Source: Rhizoctonia solani (Eukaryota; Basidiomycota; Agaricomycetes; Cantharellales; Ceratobasidiaceae). Taken from it: a stretch of DNA of 64,000 nt. Every line of letters starts with the position of its first letter. Position 1 is the stretch's first letter. Made by a program: the position numbers and the translations under genes. The stretch is taken from assembly GCF_016906535.1 (NCBI RefSeq), contig NC_057375.1, positions 1,984,001-2,048,000 on the forward strand, read 5' to 3'. The notes below the pieces were generated by a model that was given only the letters and a program-made list of their open reading frames with translations, was not told the origin of the DNA and did not search any database. This document shows positions 12,401 through 29,362 of the stretch, one piece after another.

Positions 12401-13372
12401 GTCGGAATCATGTTCGGGATCGTGGGATGAAGCCAAGGCCGAAGGCCGAGGACGAGAACAAGGATACCTTTGAAGATGTGTTGGTTATGTTGTGGAAATG
12501 CGTTGCCAAACCTGTGCTTGATGCCCTCGGATACATGGTAAGTAAGATAACAATTATAAATACAGGGATACCTGACACCAAACTTATAGCCCAATACTGA
12601 AGAGCTACCTCGTATCACTTGGTGTGCTACTGGTGCACTATCGTTTCTTCCTATCCATGCGTCGGGATACTACGACCGACCGGATGCTAAACTCTCTGAC
12701 TATGCTGTCTCCTCATACACGCCCACGTTGAGTATATTACTCTCTGCCATGTCATCTTCGTCCGAGTTGCCTCACGGAATCTTGGCTGTGGGGCAAGAAT
12801 CAACTCCTAGGGCAACTCCCTTGCCTGGAACTAAAAAGGAGTTAGAAAATATCAAAAGGTACATCAACGAGCCACTAGTCTACTCGCAACTAGAGGGACA
12901 CGATGCAACAAGCCATTCCGTTCTATCCGAAATGGAAAATCATGGCTGGGTCCACTTTGCCTGTCATGCACATCAGAATGCTTACAACCCGATCAAGTCT
13001 GGTTTTCTTCTCCACAAAGACACGCTTTACCTGGAACAAATTGCGCGCGTATCATTTCAGAACAAGGGGCTGGCCTTTTTGTCCGCTTGTCAGACGGCGA
13101 CCGGCGACCAAGAGCTTCCGGATGAATCTGTACACCTTGCCTCCGGGATGCTTATGGCTGGTTATTCAAGTGTGATTGCTACAATGTGGTCTATTATAGA
13201 TGAAGATGCGCCGCTTATCGCTGACGAAGTATATGCGCGGGTACTTGAAGGCGGACGCATGAATACGGGAGGCTCTGCGAGGGCACTACATCACGCAGTT
13301 TGTCGCTTGCGAGAGAAAGTGGGGGATAAATCGTTCACTAGATGGGTTCCTTACATACATATGGGTATTTGA
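9480..13372 (+). CDS. TPR-repeat protein with C-terminal CHAT protease domain
   Basis: Five exons (9480-9499, 9576-9587, 9660-9793, 9866-12537, 12590-13372) sum to 3621 nt, giving 1206 residues. Residues ~110-640 hold about eleven TPR-like units of 45-50 residues with a repeated LGNSY-x2-RF and DI-x-KAI pattern. The C-terminal CHAT domain (Caspase HetF Associated with TPRs, peptidase clan CD) has the His of HFACHA at ~1072 and the Cys of LSACQT at ~1113, so both catalytic residues are present. The N terminus depends on a 12-nt exon; each junction keeps the frame, and the ctaat branch site at 9641 supports it. Known bacterial CHAT-TPR proteins are proteases that act in defence or cell death; the fungal substrates are unknown. 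The tail after 12590 looks like a separate gene only if the intron is missed. Confidence 0.85.
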
Positions 13373-14150
13373 GCGTCTCTTATGATTACCAATGTGTGGC
13401 TACTAGTCGGTATCGAGTCTGTATTGATTTGAGTATAGAAATATGGCATTTATTCTCTTGATACTATCATTAAGACAGTCGCTGCGCAGTTCGGCGAGAA
13501 GCTCTTAGCTACGAGCCCACCTTTGACCATAAGAAAAGTGTGAGTTGTTAGCTATAGGTGTCATATATTTTACGATCTTTCAAATGAGTTACTGGCTGGT
13601 TGAAGCATCGGCGTTGCCATTTTGCATATATTGATCATATGCAGTCTTATAGATCGCCGTGAACATACTGTTAGTATTTCAGTGACAAAGCTAACATTCA
13701 AGCTAAGAAGGCGTATATTCGCTGCGCATATAAACCCACATTTGTTAGAGTGTATTCGGGTACGAAAGATTCTCACAAGCTAAACAGGCCAATTACTTGA
13801 TTATCACCGTTGACAGAAATATTAACAGTCCCATCATAGCTTGGCTTACAAATTAACCATCACATGCTACGGAGCACACCCGTAGCTCACTATTCAATCA
13901 CCAAGGGAGTCATGTCAAGTCAATGCACCACCACAAATGGGCTGTGTCACCGCGGCTATGATCTGTATCACGTGATAGATGACTCGTTCATATCGCCGAC
14001 GGCAACGCAGGGAGCTTATAAGTCGACCATCATCACACTCACTAGCCACATCTTTCCCCCCACAACAATGATCCCGCGAATATAAACAATTTTCCCAAGA
14101 GAAATCGTAGTTTAATTCACTTTCAAACCACTGGTCTGTTGAAATCTGTT
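13373..14150. other. Intergenic
   Basis: About 780 bp. It contains a possible TATA-like taagtcg/ataaac region near 14018 and 14082 before the next start. ORFs on both strands are short and featureless. Nothing else was recognised. Confidence 0.35.
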
Positions 14151-15213
14151 ATGTTCGGAGAGTCTGATTCCGAGTCGCCTCGCTTGTCATCGCCGTGGGA
14201 GGCTTTTTCCACTTCGCCTTCTCCATGTCCTGGACTCGCGTCTTCACTGTCTTCGAGTGCGAGCTCGTCTGATATTGAAGCTGAGCTTGCTCGGCGATTG
14301 CAGACTGAAGTCCCGAGGTTGGTGCCCGAAGTCGAGGAGGTCAGCCCGTTTATCTTGTTCTTGGCGATGATGTCTAATGTGATATACACATATATGCCTT
14401 TAGGGAAACGTCGAGTACAAACTCAAACTTACACCCTCGCCCGAACGCCTAACCCGGCTCATCACTCAGCTTAAATGGCGACTGCTCGAAGGAGGCGGCC
14501 AAGCGCTGTACGAAATCGGTGTCGGGGACGGGGGCCAACTCGTTGGTTTGCCACGACACGAAATGGAAGGCAGCTTGGATACGCTCGAGAAGATGGCTGG
14601 CGAACTGGGAGCGACGGTCGTGATTCTCAGGGAGATTGCTGTCCCCCACGGGGTCGGTTCCCATGTTGGATCGGAGGAAGCAGACGCTCGACTGCTTGCG
14701 ACGCCTGATATCGCACGATCGACTTGTGCTTCGATCTCTGCTGGATCCGGGGACGATGAGCTTGAGGCGTTCTCGCTTGAGCTTGATACGGAGGACAGCA
14801 AGCTCGTGTCGACGTCATGGCACGCTCAAACTCAGGCCCGGTTGCCCGAACCAAATTGGCCGAATAAGGAGGGCCGAAGAGGGAAAAAGGCCGAGCATAA
14901 GAAGATGCGACGGGCGGTGAAGCGTAGTGTAAATGCGGCGTTTGCTACGCAGTCGAGACTCCCTCCAGGTAGCCTTGGTGTTCCCGGAGTGGTGATCCCT
15001 GATGCTGTTCCTCCTGCACTTGGTATCCCCGAAGTCGTCGTTGATGCTTCCCTTGCCGATCTCGATGTGGCTGTCCCCTTTGAGCCGACCCAACAGGTTC
15101 CTAAATTGGCTTGTGACCCAGACGAAGTGATTATTGTCGAAGCCCTTGTTGTTCGAAAATTAGCACTCGAAGAGGCGTTTTTGGACTTTGGTGGGTTTTC
15201 GGTGCTGGGATGA
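14151..15213 (+). CDS. Protein with GTPBP1/2-type N-terminal module, no GTPase domain
   Basis: Two exons (14151-14339, 14404-15213; 332 residues). After a Ser-rich N terminus, residues ~60-130 match the region that precedes the G domain in GTPBP1/GTPBP2 translational GTPases: GNVEYKLKL, LITQLKWRLLEGGGQALYEIG, LVGL, SLDTLEKMAGELGA and VVILRE. No P-loop, DxxG or NKxD motif follows. The C-terminal half is low complexity, with a basic RRGKKAEHKKMRRAVKRSV patch and a Pro/Val-rich tail. Truncated relatives in fungi are often labelled GTP-binding protein 2, a label the sequence does not justify as a GTPase. The function is unknown; an RNA- or ribosome-related role is only a guess from the parent family. 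Confidence 0.75.
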
Positions 15214-15698
15214 GGGTTCGAACAGAACACATGGTCTCGGTTTTCAAGTCTAATTAGCTTACGGGTTTGACCCTCTATTTCCCCCTTTTCTTCTCAGTAA
15301 TGTATAGGCGGACGTTGTCTGTATCGATTACGATTACGTTTGCTTTCTGTATTGGTCCTCATGCTCTTTTAATTCTATTTTCTCTGGTGCCTTGTAGGTC
15401 GGATCGGCGATCGTTGTCTCTGCTTGAGTTTAAGATGAATTTCAAATATCCCATAGTGTGGGGAACGTCAACGAACACTGGTTCACCGAAGCCCTTGTTA
15501 AACCGCAACCACGACGTCAGATTACCAAGCTGCTCCTGATTTAACTTTCTTATTTTTTGACTATGCGACCGATGCCTATAAACTCTCAAAACGTCATCTG
15601 TAATTTTGTTATCGCAACCAACTGGTTTAACCGGTATTTGTATTTGTGCTTGTGTACATGAATGATCAGTGTACCTTGTGGTCAACGACCACAACACG
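15214..15698. other. Intergenic
   Basis: About 485 bp, AT-rich and T-rich (tttcccccttttcttctc near 15280). It probably holds the 3' end of the upstream gene and the promoter of the WD40 gene. No motif can be named with confidence. Confidence 0.35.
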
Positions 15699-18600
15699 AT
15701 GCCCCCACGACGAATCTCCTATGTGATCCCGGCTCCACAAACACCTCCACCTCAACTTGAACTCCCAGCTGTTGGAGTCCCCCGAAACGGACAGACATCT
15801 CCTCTCTTTATTCCCGCCGACTCTCAGTCTGCGCATGATACACATGATACACATGAACCGGCCCGGAGCACATCGAGACCCTCCCATCCACAGCACCGCC
15901 TGCCAGTCTCGGCACTTGCGATTGACAAGAGCACTCAGCTCCTAGACCGCTCGTCGCCAGAGGGGATCCTGTATACGAGCGGTCGAGATGGCCTAGTTGC
16001 CGCATGGGAGTTGGGCGTTCCTATGAAGAGGCGGAGTACTCGGGAAAAGGACAGGAAGCGCCATTGGGAAGCCTTGACTGGATGGGACGAAGCGGATGAC
16101 TCGAGCGATGACGAGGACGAGGAGGATGCGATCGGTAAACCTCCGCGCCCGAAACGGGCTCTGCCGCCGGTCGACGAGAACGGCTGGGCATACGAGGATA
16201 GATGGGAGGTTGCTGGAGATAGTCTCCAACCAGCCCAGTTTCGACAATCAGTTCAACTTCATACCGACTGGATCAACGATATTGTACTCTGCAATATGAA
16301 CCAAACGGGTAGGTATGTTGACCCGATGCATGTGTATATTTATTTTAACACGTCGATCTTTTGTTATAGTGGTATCTGCGTCTTCTGATGGCACTTTGCG
16401 AACATACAACCCGCACTCTACCGGGACCCCCAACATCCTTGGAACGCATTCCGATTACGTTCGGTGCTTGGCTTATGCGCCCGGTCCTCGCTGGGTTGCT
16501 TCTGGATCATTCGACCGGACTGTCAAAATCTGGGACGTTTCTCGCGCGGTGGGGCTCACGGGCTCAAGGTTGGACTCTAGTGCCGAACTCACCTCGCTCT
16601 CGATGAGCGAGTCGGACCCCAAGGCCTCGATTTATGCTATTGCGACCGATCCTGCTGGAACGCTTGTCGCTGCTGGAGGGCCCGAGCGTGTTGTACGCGT
16701 TTGGGATCCTCGTATAGCTACTGGAGGGAATGCTGGTGGGGAACCTCGCTGCCTGAGCACTCTTCGTGGCCATACAGATAATATACGAGCGATATTGATA
16801 AGCGAAGATGGTCGTTATGTGAGTTTTACACTATGTGCCTGTGTGGACATGCTTTGAGCCTATGATTCTGATGGGCGTATTCTTGCGAGCAGATTTTGAC
16901 AGGTTCCTCAGATGGTGCGTCTTGATCGTGGTCCAATTTCCGACTTCTGATACTGACTTTGGAATAGCTTCCATTAAACTATGGTCACTTCCGATGCGGC
17001 GGTGCATTCACACTTTTTCGGTCCATTCAGATTCGGTCTGGGCACTACATAGCACACACCCTCAACTTCATAATTTCTTATCAGGCGATCGAGCGGGCTG
17101 GATTTGTCGATTCGACGTAACTCAGCCGGTTCGCCCCCTGGGCAGCGAAACGTTCAACCCAACGCCAAGCATACAATACAATCCCACTAGGTCTCCAGTT
17201 TCTCCCGGCTTTGCGAGCACCCATACGCCGCGACATTCGATTGCGGGCACACTCAACTTGGCAGAAAAGGGTCGGGGTGATGAGATGGATTTAAGCGACG
17301 CGTTTTGCGTGGTTATCGGTCGGGCAGGCTACGAGGCTCGCAATGAAATGACCCACAGGTGAGTAGTACGTTTCTGCATGTTCACGCTTTGTTTAACTGG
17401 AAATGAAGTCATCACGAAACCGAGCGAGGCATAACTGCCTTGGCTTCCATGGATGATACCTGGGTTTGGACTGCGAGCGGGAACTCGAGCGTACAAAGAT
17501 GGCGAAATGTAGGCGCACTATCTAACGCTGGAGAAAATTGGGGTAGCCGGGTTTCACCTGTTACTTTGAAAGACAATCAATCTGGCCCTTCTCCGCCTGC
17601 CCGAATGGGATCCCCGCCCCCTCGTGTAGGATCTCCTGGCCCGAGACCTCCACATGTTTCTCCTCCAAATTCGTCTTTTACTAGTCCCGGTAGAAAGCGC
17701 GTATCAATAGATGTTTCTCATGCGACAACAAAACCCGAGCCGGAAATCGCACCCGTAGCTGTCCCAGCCCGTATACCCTCAGCTACTTCCACGGTACTTC
17801 CTCAAACGCCCTCTGTTCTTGTGCCATATACGACTCTTGTCCGACTAGCGGAACCCAATCCCTTCAAATTAAATCCCCACGACCCGGAAACAGCCACGCT
17901 ATATTCTCACTCGGGAGCTTCCGTTCATTGGAACGTTCATCGGGAGGATTTAGCCATGGGTTCTGGATTTTTCGGACTCCCTCCGAGCGGAAACCAAGGC
18001 TCTTATGCGAATTCACTGTATAAAGCACCTCCCTTGAGTCACACTTCTTCGCTTCCACTGGTTCAAACCACCTCTCCCGGCGCAGCGCCCTCCTTGAACC
18101 ATACCACCTCCAACCTCCCCTTGACCTCTCCCCCACTCTCGCACCCGAATACCCTCCCAATCGCATCCGACGTCTCAGAGACTATTCCTCTCTCAGCCGC
18201 GCCCGCAGACGAAATAACGGGCAGCTACGGTCTCGTCCGAAGCGTAGTCCTAAACGATCGCGTACACGCCTTGAGCGTCGACACAAGGGGCGAAGTCGCG
18301 GTATGGGACGTCGTTCGGGGTATATGCCGGGGTGTTTCGTACTAGACAAGCACCAAGGAACAGGAAAGTCCAAGCTCAGTCCGCGAGAGGCACTCGATCT
18401 TGTTCGGGACCGGATCGAGGGGGAGTCCATGACTCCCGCGTGGATCAAGGTCGACACTCGGGTCGGGGACTTGACCGTTCATTTGGAGGAGCCCAAGTGT
18501 TTTGATGCCGAGGTGTATGCAGACGAGTTGAGCTGGGTGGATTTGGAAGGGATGAAGTTGGAGAATCCGCATGAGCATCGACGTGAGTCCTGCTTTGTTT

Positions 18601-20435
18601 GGTCTGCTATTAAGACACTTCATTGATTTGGTGTAGTGAATCTCGGCAAATGGGTATTGGTCAATTTGTTTGCCGGTGCGTTGATCGTATATCCCGTGCC
18701 TTGTTCATCTAGCCTTACTTTGCGAGAAAGAGTTCATCCAGGCAGAACGTGCACTCAGTGCAGAGCTTACCGCTCCTACACCTCGAGCCGCTGCTGCCGG
18801 CCTACCTTCAATGGCTGTACCCAACCTGCCTCCAGTAGACGAAGGCCAAGCAACTCAGGGAGATGACGGAATTAATTCGATACCTGCTTCACCCAGGCCG
18901 GTACCTGGTTCTCCATTGGCACCTGCTACCCCCCTAGCACTGGGAAGTGAGTTCATTTCAAGATGAATCAATTTAGCCCTGGCTGACACTTTACTAGGTA
19001 TACCATTGGCGCCATCCAGTCCTGTCGTTGGAACCGGGCTCCGAACCCCACGAGCGACACACATCTCGCTCACCTCTCGACCGACTCATATTCCAATTCC
19101 GTCTCGTACCCGGTCTGCATCCGAGGCGAGTGTAGGCGGGTTTGGACTCGGACTGGGTTTGGGGAGCCCGACAGGTACGCATACTATCAATGTCCCAGGG
19201 AATATAAATTTGACTTTGAACTTGGTGCGGTGTTACAGGGTCTGGTCTAGGTTCAGCTACACTTGCTCCTATGATGACCCCTGCCATTCTTCCCGACAAC
19301 GATGCTCTAGCGGCTCCCCCGCCAAACGTCCTTTCGCCGATCCGAGAGCTCCAGAGCCCTGGAATGCTACCGATTGGCACAATGTCACCAGGGCAAATAA
19401 GCCCTGGAGAGAAGATACCAAGTACTACTGGTACCACCGGCGGACCCAGCAATGACTATTTCTCCGCGGTCAAGGCTGGGAAAGAAAGGGAAGGTGCTGG
19501 GATCACTTCGCCGACCGAGCCCGTTACGCCTGGCGGTGGAGGACTAATGGGTCGTTTGAAGAATTTGGGCAAAGCAGGGAAACGTGGGCCTGTGGTTCCC
19601 GGGACTCCGGGCGGGATTAGTGCCACATTGGAAGAAACGGCGGCGACTGAAGTTGAGCCCGAGGTGGAAGAGAAACCAGATCCTGTACGTGGCTGTCTTT
19701 TTTTTTGGGGGGGGGGGGCACTGGCTTGGGTATACTGAACGTTGGTTATAGGAACGAATGAAACATTTGAATCATCTCTCCTCCCTGCTTTCCAGCCAAA
19801 TCACGCCGCCTCACCCAAATGATGCGCCTCCCGTAAACTTCCCTCCGCATACGATCGTTACCATTTCGGAAATGACTGCGAGCGCCGAGGCTTCTGGTGG
19901 AATGGTGCTTTTCTCGGGCTCCGTCGGTGGTCTCGGTGTAGATGTAGAAGCGCTCGAAATGGCTCTTCCCGGTTGGCTGCTCGAGTACTTGCTTGCCAAT
20001 CGGTTTACCTTGCCTCCAAGTGGCGCTGCTGGACAGAAAATGGGATTCTTGCTGCTTCCATGGAAAGGTGATAGAGATGTTTTACCAGAACTAGTCGGAA
20101 GGTGAGAATATCTTCGGAGTCAGTTTCGCACTATTCCTAACGACGTCATTTTCCGTAGTCAATCGCGCTTGACTGCGAGTCGATTCCTGAGAGTGTCTAA
20201 AGTCGCTCAATACGTACATGACAAACTGTTGAACGCCGCCAAAGAACGACAAATAAAAGAACCGACAGAAAACTCAGAGCCGTTGCCGGAGGAAAATATC
20301 GAGTACGAGGTGCTGTGTAACGAGCAGGTGCTGAGCGTTGGTATGACTCTCGCCGCCGTCAGGCAGTACGTGTGGCGAAACGCCGGAGAGCTCACAATGC
20401 ACTATCGGATCAAAGAAACATGGAATGGTCTGTAA
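15699..20435 (+). CDS. WDR48/UAF1-like WD40 protein (deubiquitinase cofactor), one apparent frameshift
   Basis: WDR48/UAF1 (fission yeast Bun107, budding yeast Duf1) activates ubiquitin-specific proteases. Exons: 15699-16308, 16370-16818, 16893-16914 (22 nt), 16968-17358, 17409-18582, 18637-18675, 18731-18946, 18998-19174, 19239-19684, 19752-20101, 20159-20435. The N-terminal half has WD repeats ([61 protein letters not shown]). The C-terminal end ([13 protein letters not shown] to the stop) matches the ubiquitin-like DUF3337 region. A Ser/Pro-rich linker separates them. Around 18330 the frame shifts by one base inside the conserved [11 protein letters not shown] stretch; one base appears to be missing in a T run. 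If this is an assembly error the protein is about 1383 residues. Confidence 0.85.
18325..18348 (+). other. Apparent one-base deletion in the WDR48-like gene
   Basis: Upstream sequence reads [11 protein letters not shown] in one frame and meets a stop at 18343-18345. The family sequence continues in the next frame from VLDKHQGTG onward. A 26-nt intron would be the only splicing escape, which is too short to be credible. Confidence 0.6.
19700..19719 (+). repeat. Adjacent T9 and G11 homopolymers in an intron
   Basis: The intron 19685-19751 of the WD40 gene contains a run of T followed directly by a run of G. This is a likely replication-slippage and sequencing-error site. Confidence 0.85.
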
Positions 20436-20819
20436 ACGTGTATACCACATATTTTATTAAAAATAGATGAGCTCTGCTGGTAAAATACCTAATTAAATCC
20501 CAGCGCTAAAGTCTTCATGAATCACGTCTATGAAACATTTCGATTGGATCCTGCGCCCATTTCAAGTTAGAGTGTGCGGATTAGCATACCAACTTATGGC
20601 GTTTGGGTGGAATGGCTTGAGCTCTCTGGTCTTATCCACATAATTCTTGTATTCAATATTGTATAATTCATTTTTGCTACGCTGAACGATCTGTTTTAAC
20701 TGTGATTAAGGAACACTGTCACCGTTGGCAGGACTATATGCGGCCCATTCTCTAGTGCCTTACTATGCTTAAACCCAATCTAAGCTCTAGTACTGAATCG
20801 ATAGTATAAAGCCTTACCT
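20436..20819. other. Convergent intergenic region
   Basis: Lies between the 3' ends of the WD40 gene (plus) and the decayed flavin oxidoreductase (minus). It is AT-rich; aataaa-like signals (attttattaaaaatag near 20453) fit a polyadenylation site of the WD40 gene. Confidence 0.4.
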
Positions 20820-22232
<1,413 letters not shown>

Positions 22233-23990
22233 TCTAGTGCCAATTGGTGAGTACACTGGCAAAAGGGGGGGGAGGCTGCATGCCAGTGGTTGGGAAGTTT
22301 AAGTGCTATTGATAAGGTCCGATTCTGGTGTTGTAACTGAAATTCCGTATCTCACTCCAGCAACGAGTTGAACTTCTCCTTGGGATTTCTGGTTGATATC
22401 TGCATTCGAAGTGAAGGAAGAATCAAAAGATCAAGCTCTTAAGCACAGTTCATACATATTGTAAGATAGAATGCTAACCTGGTTGGGTGATTTACGTCAG
22501 TTGCGTCAACGCATACCATGTAGCATGAATCGTCATTAGTGGAGGCCTTAGTCCTGCATCATGCTGCGCATACACTTCGAAATAATTCCCTGGTTCACTC
22601 GACATTTCATCTATAGCATTATTCAATATACGTATGCGTGAGGTGCTGCATGGACAGCGCTCAAACGTTTTCGATGATGCCATAAAGTGGGAACGAACGT
22701 AAAGACAAATAAGTGCGCTGATCTCACGCTCCGCGTAATTAGTTTACGATCGGCAATAAAATCATCCCCAGCGATTGATCTATGCATACATAAGCGTGTA
22801 TATATTCCTGTTTCCGATTAATCTATTTGACTTATCTTCTGCCCGCTCGTCCGCGTCGGCCACGAGACCCAGATCGGGGGCGCCCAACCACGAGTCTGGC
22901 TCGTGGGTGGGATAAAAATGACACGCAAACGCGTGCTGCGGTACTCGGCGTGTACGAGGACGCAAGTCGACGCAGCATGAAGCAGTCCTCACGTGACTCG
23001 CTACATGCTCCGGCTAAGTCGCAAAACGTCCAACTATAGCTGTCATGTATTCCGGTTTTTGAAACACATATGTCCACCGTAGACCGTGCGCATTGCAGCG
23101 TTAGTTGGGAATATTCATGCTCCGATGCGAAGGCCAAACCCGGAGCATTGATTGCTACATTCATCCGTATCATATATCAATGCAGGTTGACTCTATGAAG
23201 TAAAATATCTACAGATAACCCACTCACGAAAACAAAAGTTACTGAAAGCAAACATGGCTGCTGGTTTGCAGATGGTAGTAAAGTCAACAGAGAAGTTTAT
23301 TCATCTTATGCCCTGCATACTTGATTGATAACTGGTTATAAGATCATCCTAGTAGTCGCTATATGCATGCACAAGGGCGCGTTATACATTTTCATCACCA
23401 ATGTACAAGGTTGATCGCATGTGCGATATATTCTGGTCCCTAAATAATGTATACGTCTCTGTGTGAGCGGACGAGATGCCCAAAAATTGTACGCCTTTTT
23501 TGGTTGAGTTTGATCTAAAAGTTAGAATTATTCACAATGAGTTTAGTACCCATACTGAAAGTGCCCGTTTGGCAACTCGTTGACGGATCTGTAGCTTTGA
23601 TCGCGGTATGAGATGTGCTTTTGTTCACACTCGGAATAGGGTTTCGCACCAGGGAAGGTGCGCCGAGCGAAGATTCCCATGCGACGTGCAGGATCCCCTA
23701 GTCGGTGTTAACTTTGGCCGAACAATCAACAGTCTGTATCGGTAGACCTCACGACATTCGGATCCCAAAGGCTACTAATAGGCCTAGTCCATATCTCTGA
23801 GCACCCGAGTTGAATCAGCACGCCCAGGCAGAGTTGCTTTAGGCGCGACGTCAAATTGAAACTTGTTTCAAGGTGTATGCAGCACAGATCATTTTTGCTA
23901 AGTGAGATGTCTCTCGCTTTCTTGCTTGATTTATATTATCAGCATACTCAATGTCATCTACCCTAGCCCCTGGAGTGCAGAATCCTTTAT
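22233..23990. other. Region between the two OYE-type genes
   Basis: About 1.75 kb. Positions 22233-22400 resemble the upstream flank of the intact copy (25474-25640), so the duplication included the promoter. It holds copy 2 of the dispersed repeat (22830-23032). The rest (23040-23990) has no recognised gene. Confidence 0.5.
22830..23032. repeat. Dispersed repeat, copy 2
   Basis: About 203 bp, homologous to 8963-9227 and in the same orientation. It includes a perfect short inverted repeat (ccacgag-tctgg-ctcgtgg, around 22888-22906). It lies inside the tandem OYE duplication, between the two copies. Confidence 0.75.
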
Positions 23991-25473
<1,483 letters not shown>

Positions 25474-27664
25474 CCTGGTGTCAATTGGAGAGTGTGCTGG
25501 GAAAAAAAAGGGGGGTGGGGATGTAGCAACATCTTATGGCTGGTTGAAATCTTTCATAAGGCTCAATCCTGGAGTCGCAACTGAGATTCTATAACCGTCG
25601 CCGGCAATAGCTTGCCGTTCTCCCTGAAGTTTCTGATAAACGCTTGCCATCGAAAAGAAGTAAAAACTAAAAGGCCAGGCACCTAGGCCTACTTCGCATA
25701 AGCCACAAAGTGGAATGCTAACCTAATTAGATCATTTCTATCAATTGTGTCAACGGAACCTATATAACGCAGGCCCTCATTGGTGGGAACCTTGGCTCTG
25801 TATGGTATGCCCACTGAGCATACACTTCGAGATGATCCTCTCCCCTCCTCACATTCCATCCTTGCTGCTTGTTAAGTCACGTCACAGAGCGCACCCAAGC
25901 ATTACTGATAGTACCGCAAGGTGGAAATCAGCGCAAATTCGAGAAAGAGCACATCAGTATTACGTTTCACACGCTTGCATGTCAATCGATCGCAGGGTTA
26001 TCCCCATAAATGTCAACGTTGATTTTAATCTATGGGCACATAAACTCATTTTATGTCTTTCCCCTATCGGTTTGATTGAAGGCACGACATATGTAGGTCT
26101 CAAACGAGCATATTCTGGAATATCTACTGCGGATTGTGCGTACTAGAAGTGACCCGTTCCGGTACCACTGACCTCGCTTCGGCACGGTCCTGTAGCTCAG
26201 ACTTCCCATAAAGTCCACATAAAGCTATGTAGTTTTTTACTGCTTAAAAGGTAACAAGCCGAGATCGATTGTTCCCGGGTACAGGGTATCAAGTGCAAGG
26301 TTGAACATTCAATGCAAACAGTAGAGACTCGGACTAGATAACATACACCCAACACATATAAAATAGATTCGATTGTAATATATTTAATAAATGTTGGGAA
26401 AATATACATTTGAGTTCGGAAAACGTAGGTGTACAAGGCACAGTTTAAAAGCTGATACAGTGAAAATAAAAACCAACAAGTCCTAAGCTCACTACTGCTA
26501 TTATCCTGTTAATTATACACGCATAAGATGTTGTGGACCGCAGTAAGCAAAGAATTTATATGAGATACTTAGCCAATGTGCGGGGGCTTGCAGTCATGCA
26601 AGTCGCTCAAACTCCATACCGCCCGACTACTTTAAATGGCGCACCAAGTGCGTGGTACCATTACATCCTTTCATTTTCCCAGCACCTGGCCACTATCCCT
26701 AATAACAAGACAGAGTTGTCGCCCATAGTTCTCTGCGACCCCAAGCCTTCGATTCAGACGGTTGCAGTCTTGGGTGGCCCGACCGACAGCCTTTGGCGCC
26801 CCGCCCACCCCTGGTTGTACCAGCACTGGATATATTAGTCCACATTACAGATCAAACCAAAGGATAATTTGAGTATATCGCTCTTCTATTTACGTCCATA
26901 CGTATATAGTTGCACATCAATTTCTCACTGACATAGCGGCGCGCGTTTGTAAGGTCTCTACTTATCGGATGTATATGTGACTCGGTCGGCGACGGCGTCG
27001 CCTAAATAACAAGTCGTAACACACACTCGATATTGATGATAAGAGTAAAGACAGGGGGAGTGGGTAGAAGTCCCGGGACCTTATAAGGTGCCCGGGTCGA
27101 TACATGCGTAAACAGAAGAAACCAAATGAACGTATATAGTTAGTAATCAGGCTGAACAGAGCACCGGGTACAAGTGTAACACTAAGAGGGGTAACGGTGT
27201 ATCGTAAGGGTAACGCATACACCCGAGCTAGACCTACAGTGATCGCGTAACCCTTACAGCGTTCGTGTATAAACTTTATGCTTTGACCTAGTCACATACT
27301 CAAGAGACTGCATTGGTCGTGACTATTACTTGCTAAGTTGTTTACCTGAAACCACAGGAGGGCGGCCCCAGAAACAAAGGTCACGTTCGTACAATTGATC
27401 ACCTCTTGCGTCGGCAAGCAAGGATCGCCGTAACGTTCACCAAGAACATAATTTTAAGGCATCGACTTAGCACACTCGGCACGTGATTTAGCGAGTTGCA
27501 GATTTGAACGTCTTACTTCAGGCACTGGGAGTGACCTGGTAGAAGCAAGGCGATGACAATGTTAATTGGGTATGTCAACGCCCGACTACAAGGTCATAGT
27601 AGTTCAGAGTAACTCGAATAAGCAAAGCGTTTACAGATAAAATGTTTACTAAAAGAAAATGCAT
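25474..27664. other. Long intergenic region
   Basis: About 2.2 kb between two minus-strand oxidoreductase genes. The first 200 bp resemble the upstream flank of the decayed OYE copy. A near-perfect inverted repeat lies at 27072-27096. ORFs such as 26533-26838 and 26962-27222 (minus) show no domain. No gene is called. Confidence 0.4.
27072..27096. repeat. Short inverted repeat (hairpin candidate)
   Basis: The arms cccgggacc and ggtgcccggg flank ttataa; they pair with one unpaired base. There is no neighbouring gene to tie it to as a terminator. Confidence 0.55.

Positions 27665-29362
<1,698 letters not shown>

Noticed and set aside
12728..13372. Separate CHAT-domain gene
   Set aside because: A GT-AG intron at 12538-12589 joins it in phase to the TPR exon, giving a standard TPR-CHAT protein.
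14466..15230. Several antisense ORFs opposite the GTPBP-like gene
   Set aside because: The region is GC-rich with low-complexity coding; the plus-strand frame carries the conserved block.
26533..27222. ORFs in the long intergenic region
   Set aside because: No start context, no domain and no paralogue; composition like the flanking non-coding DNA.
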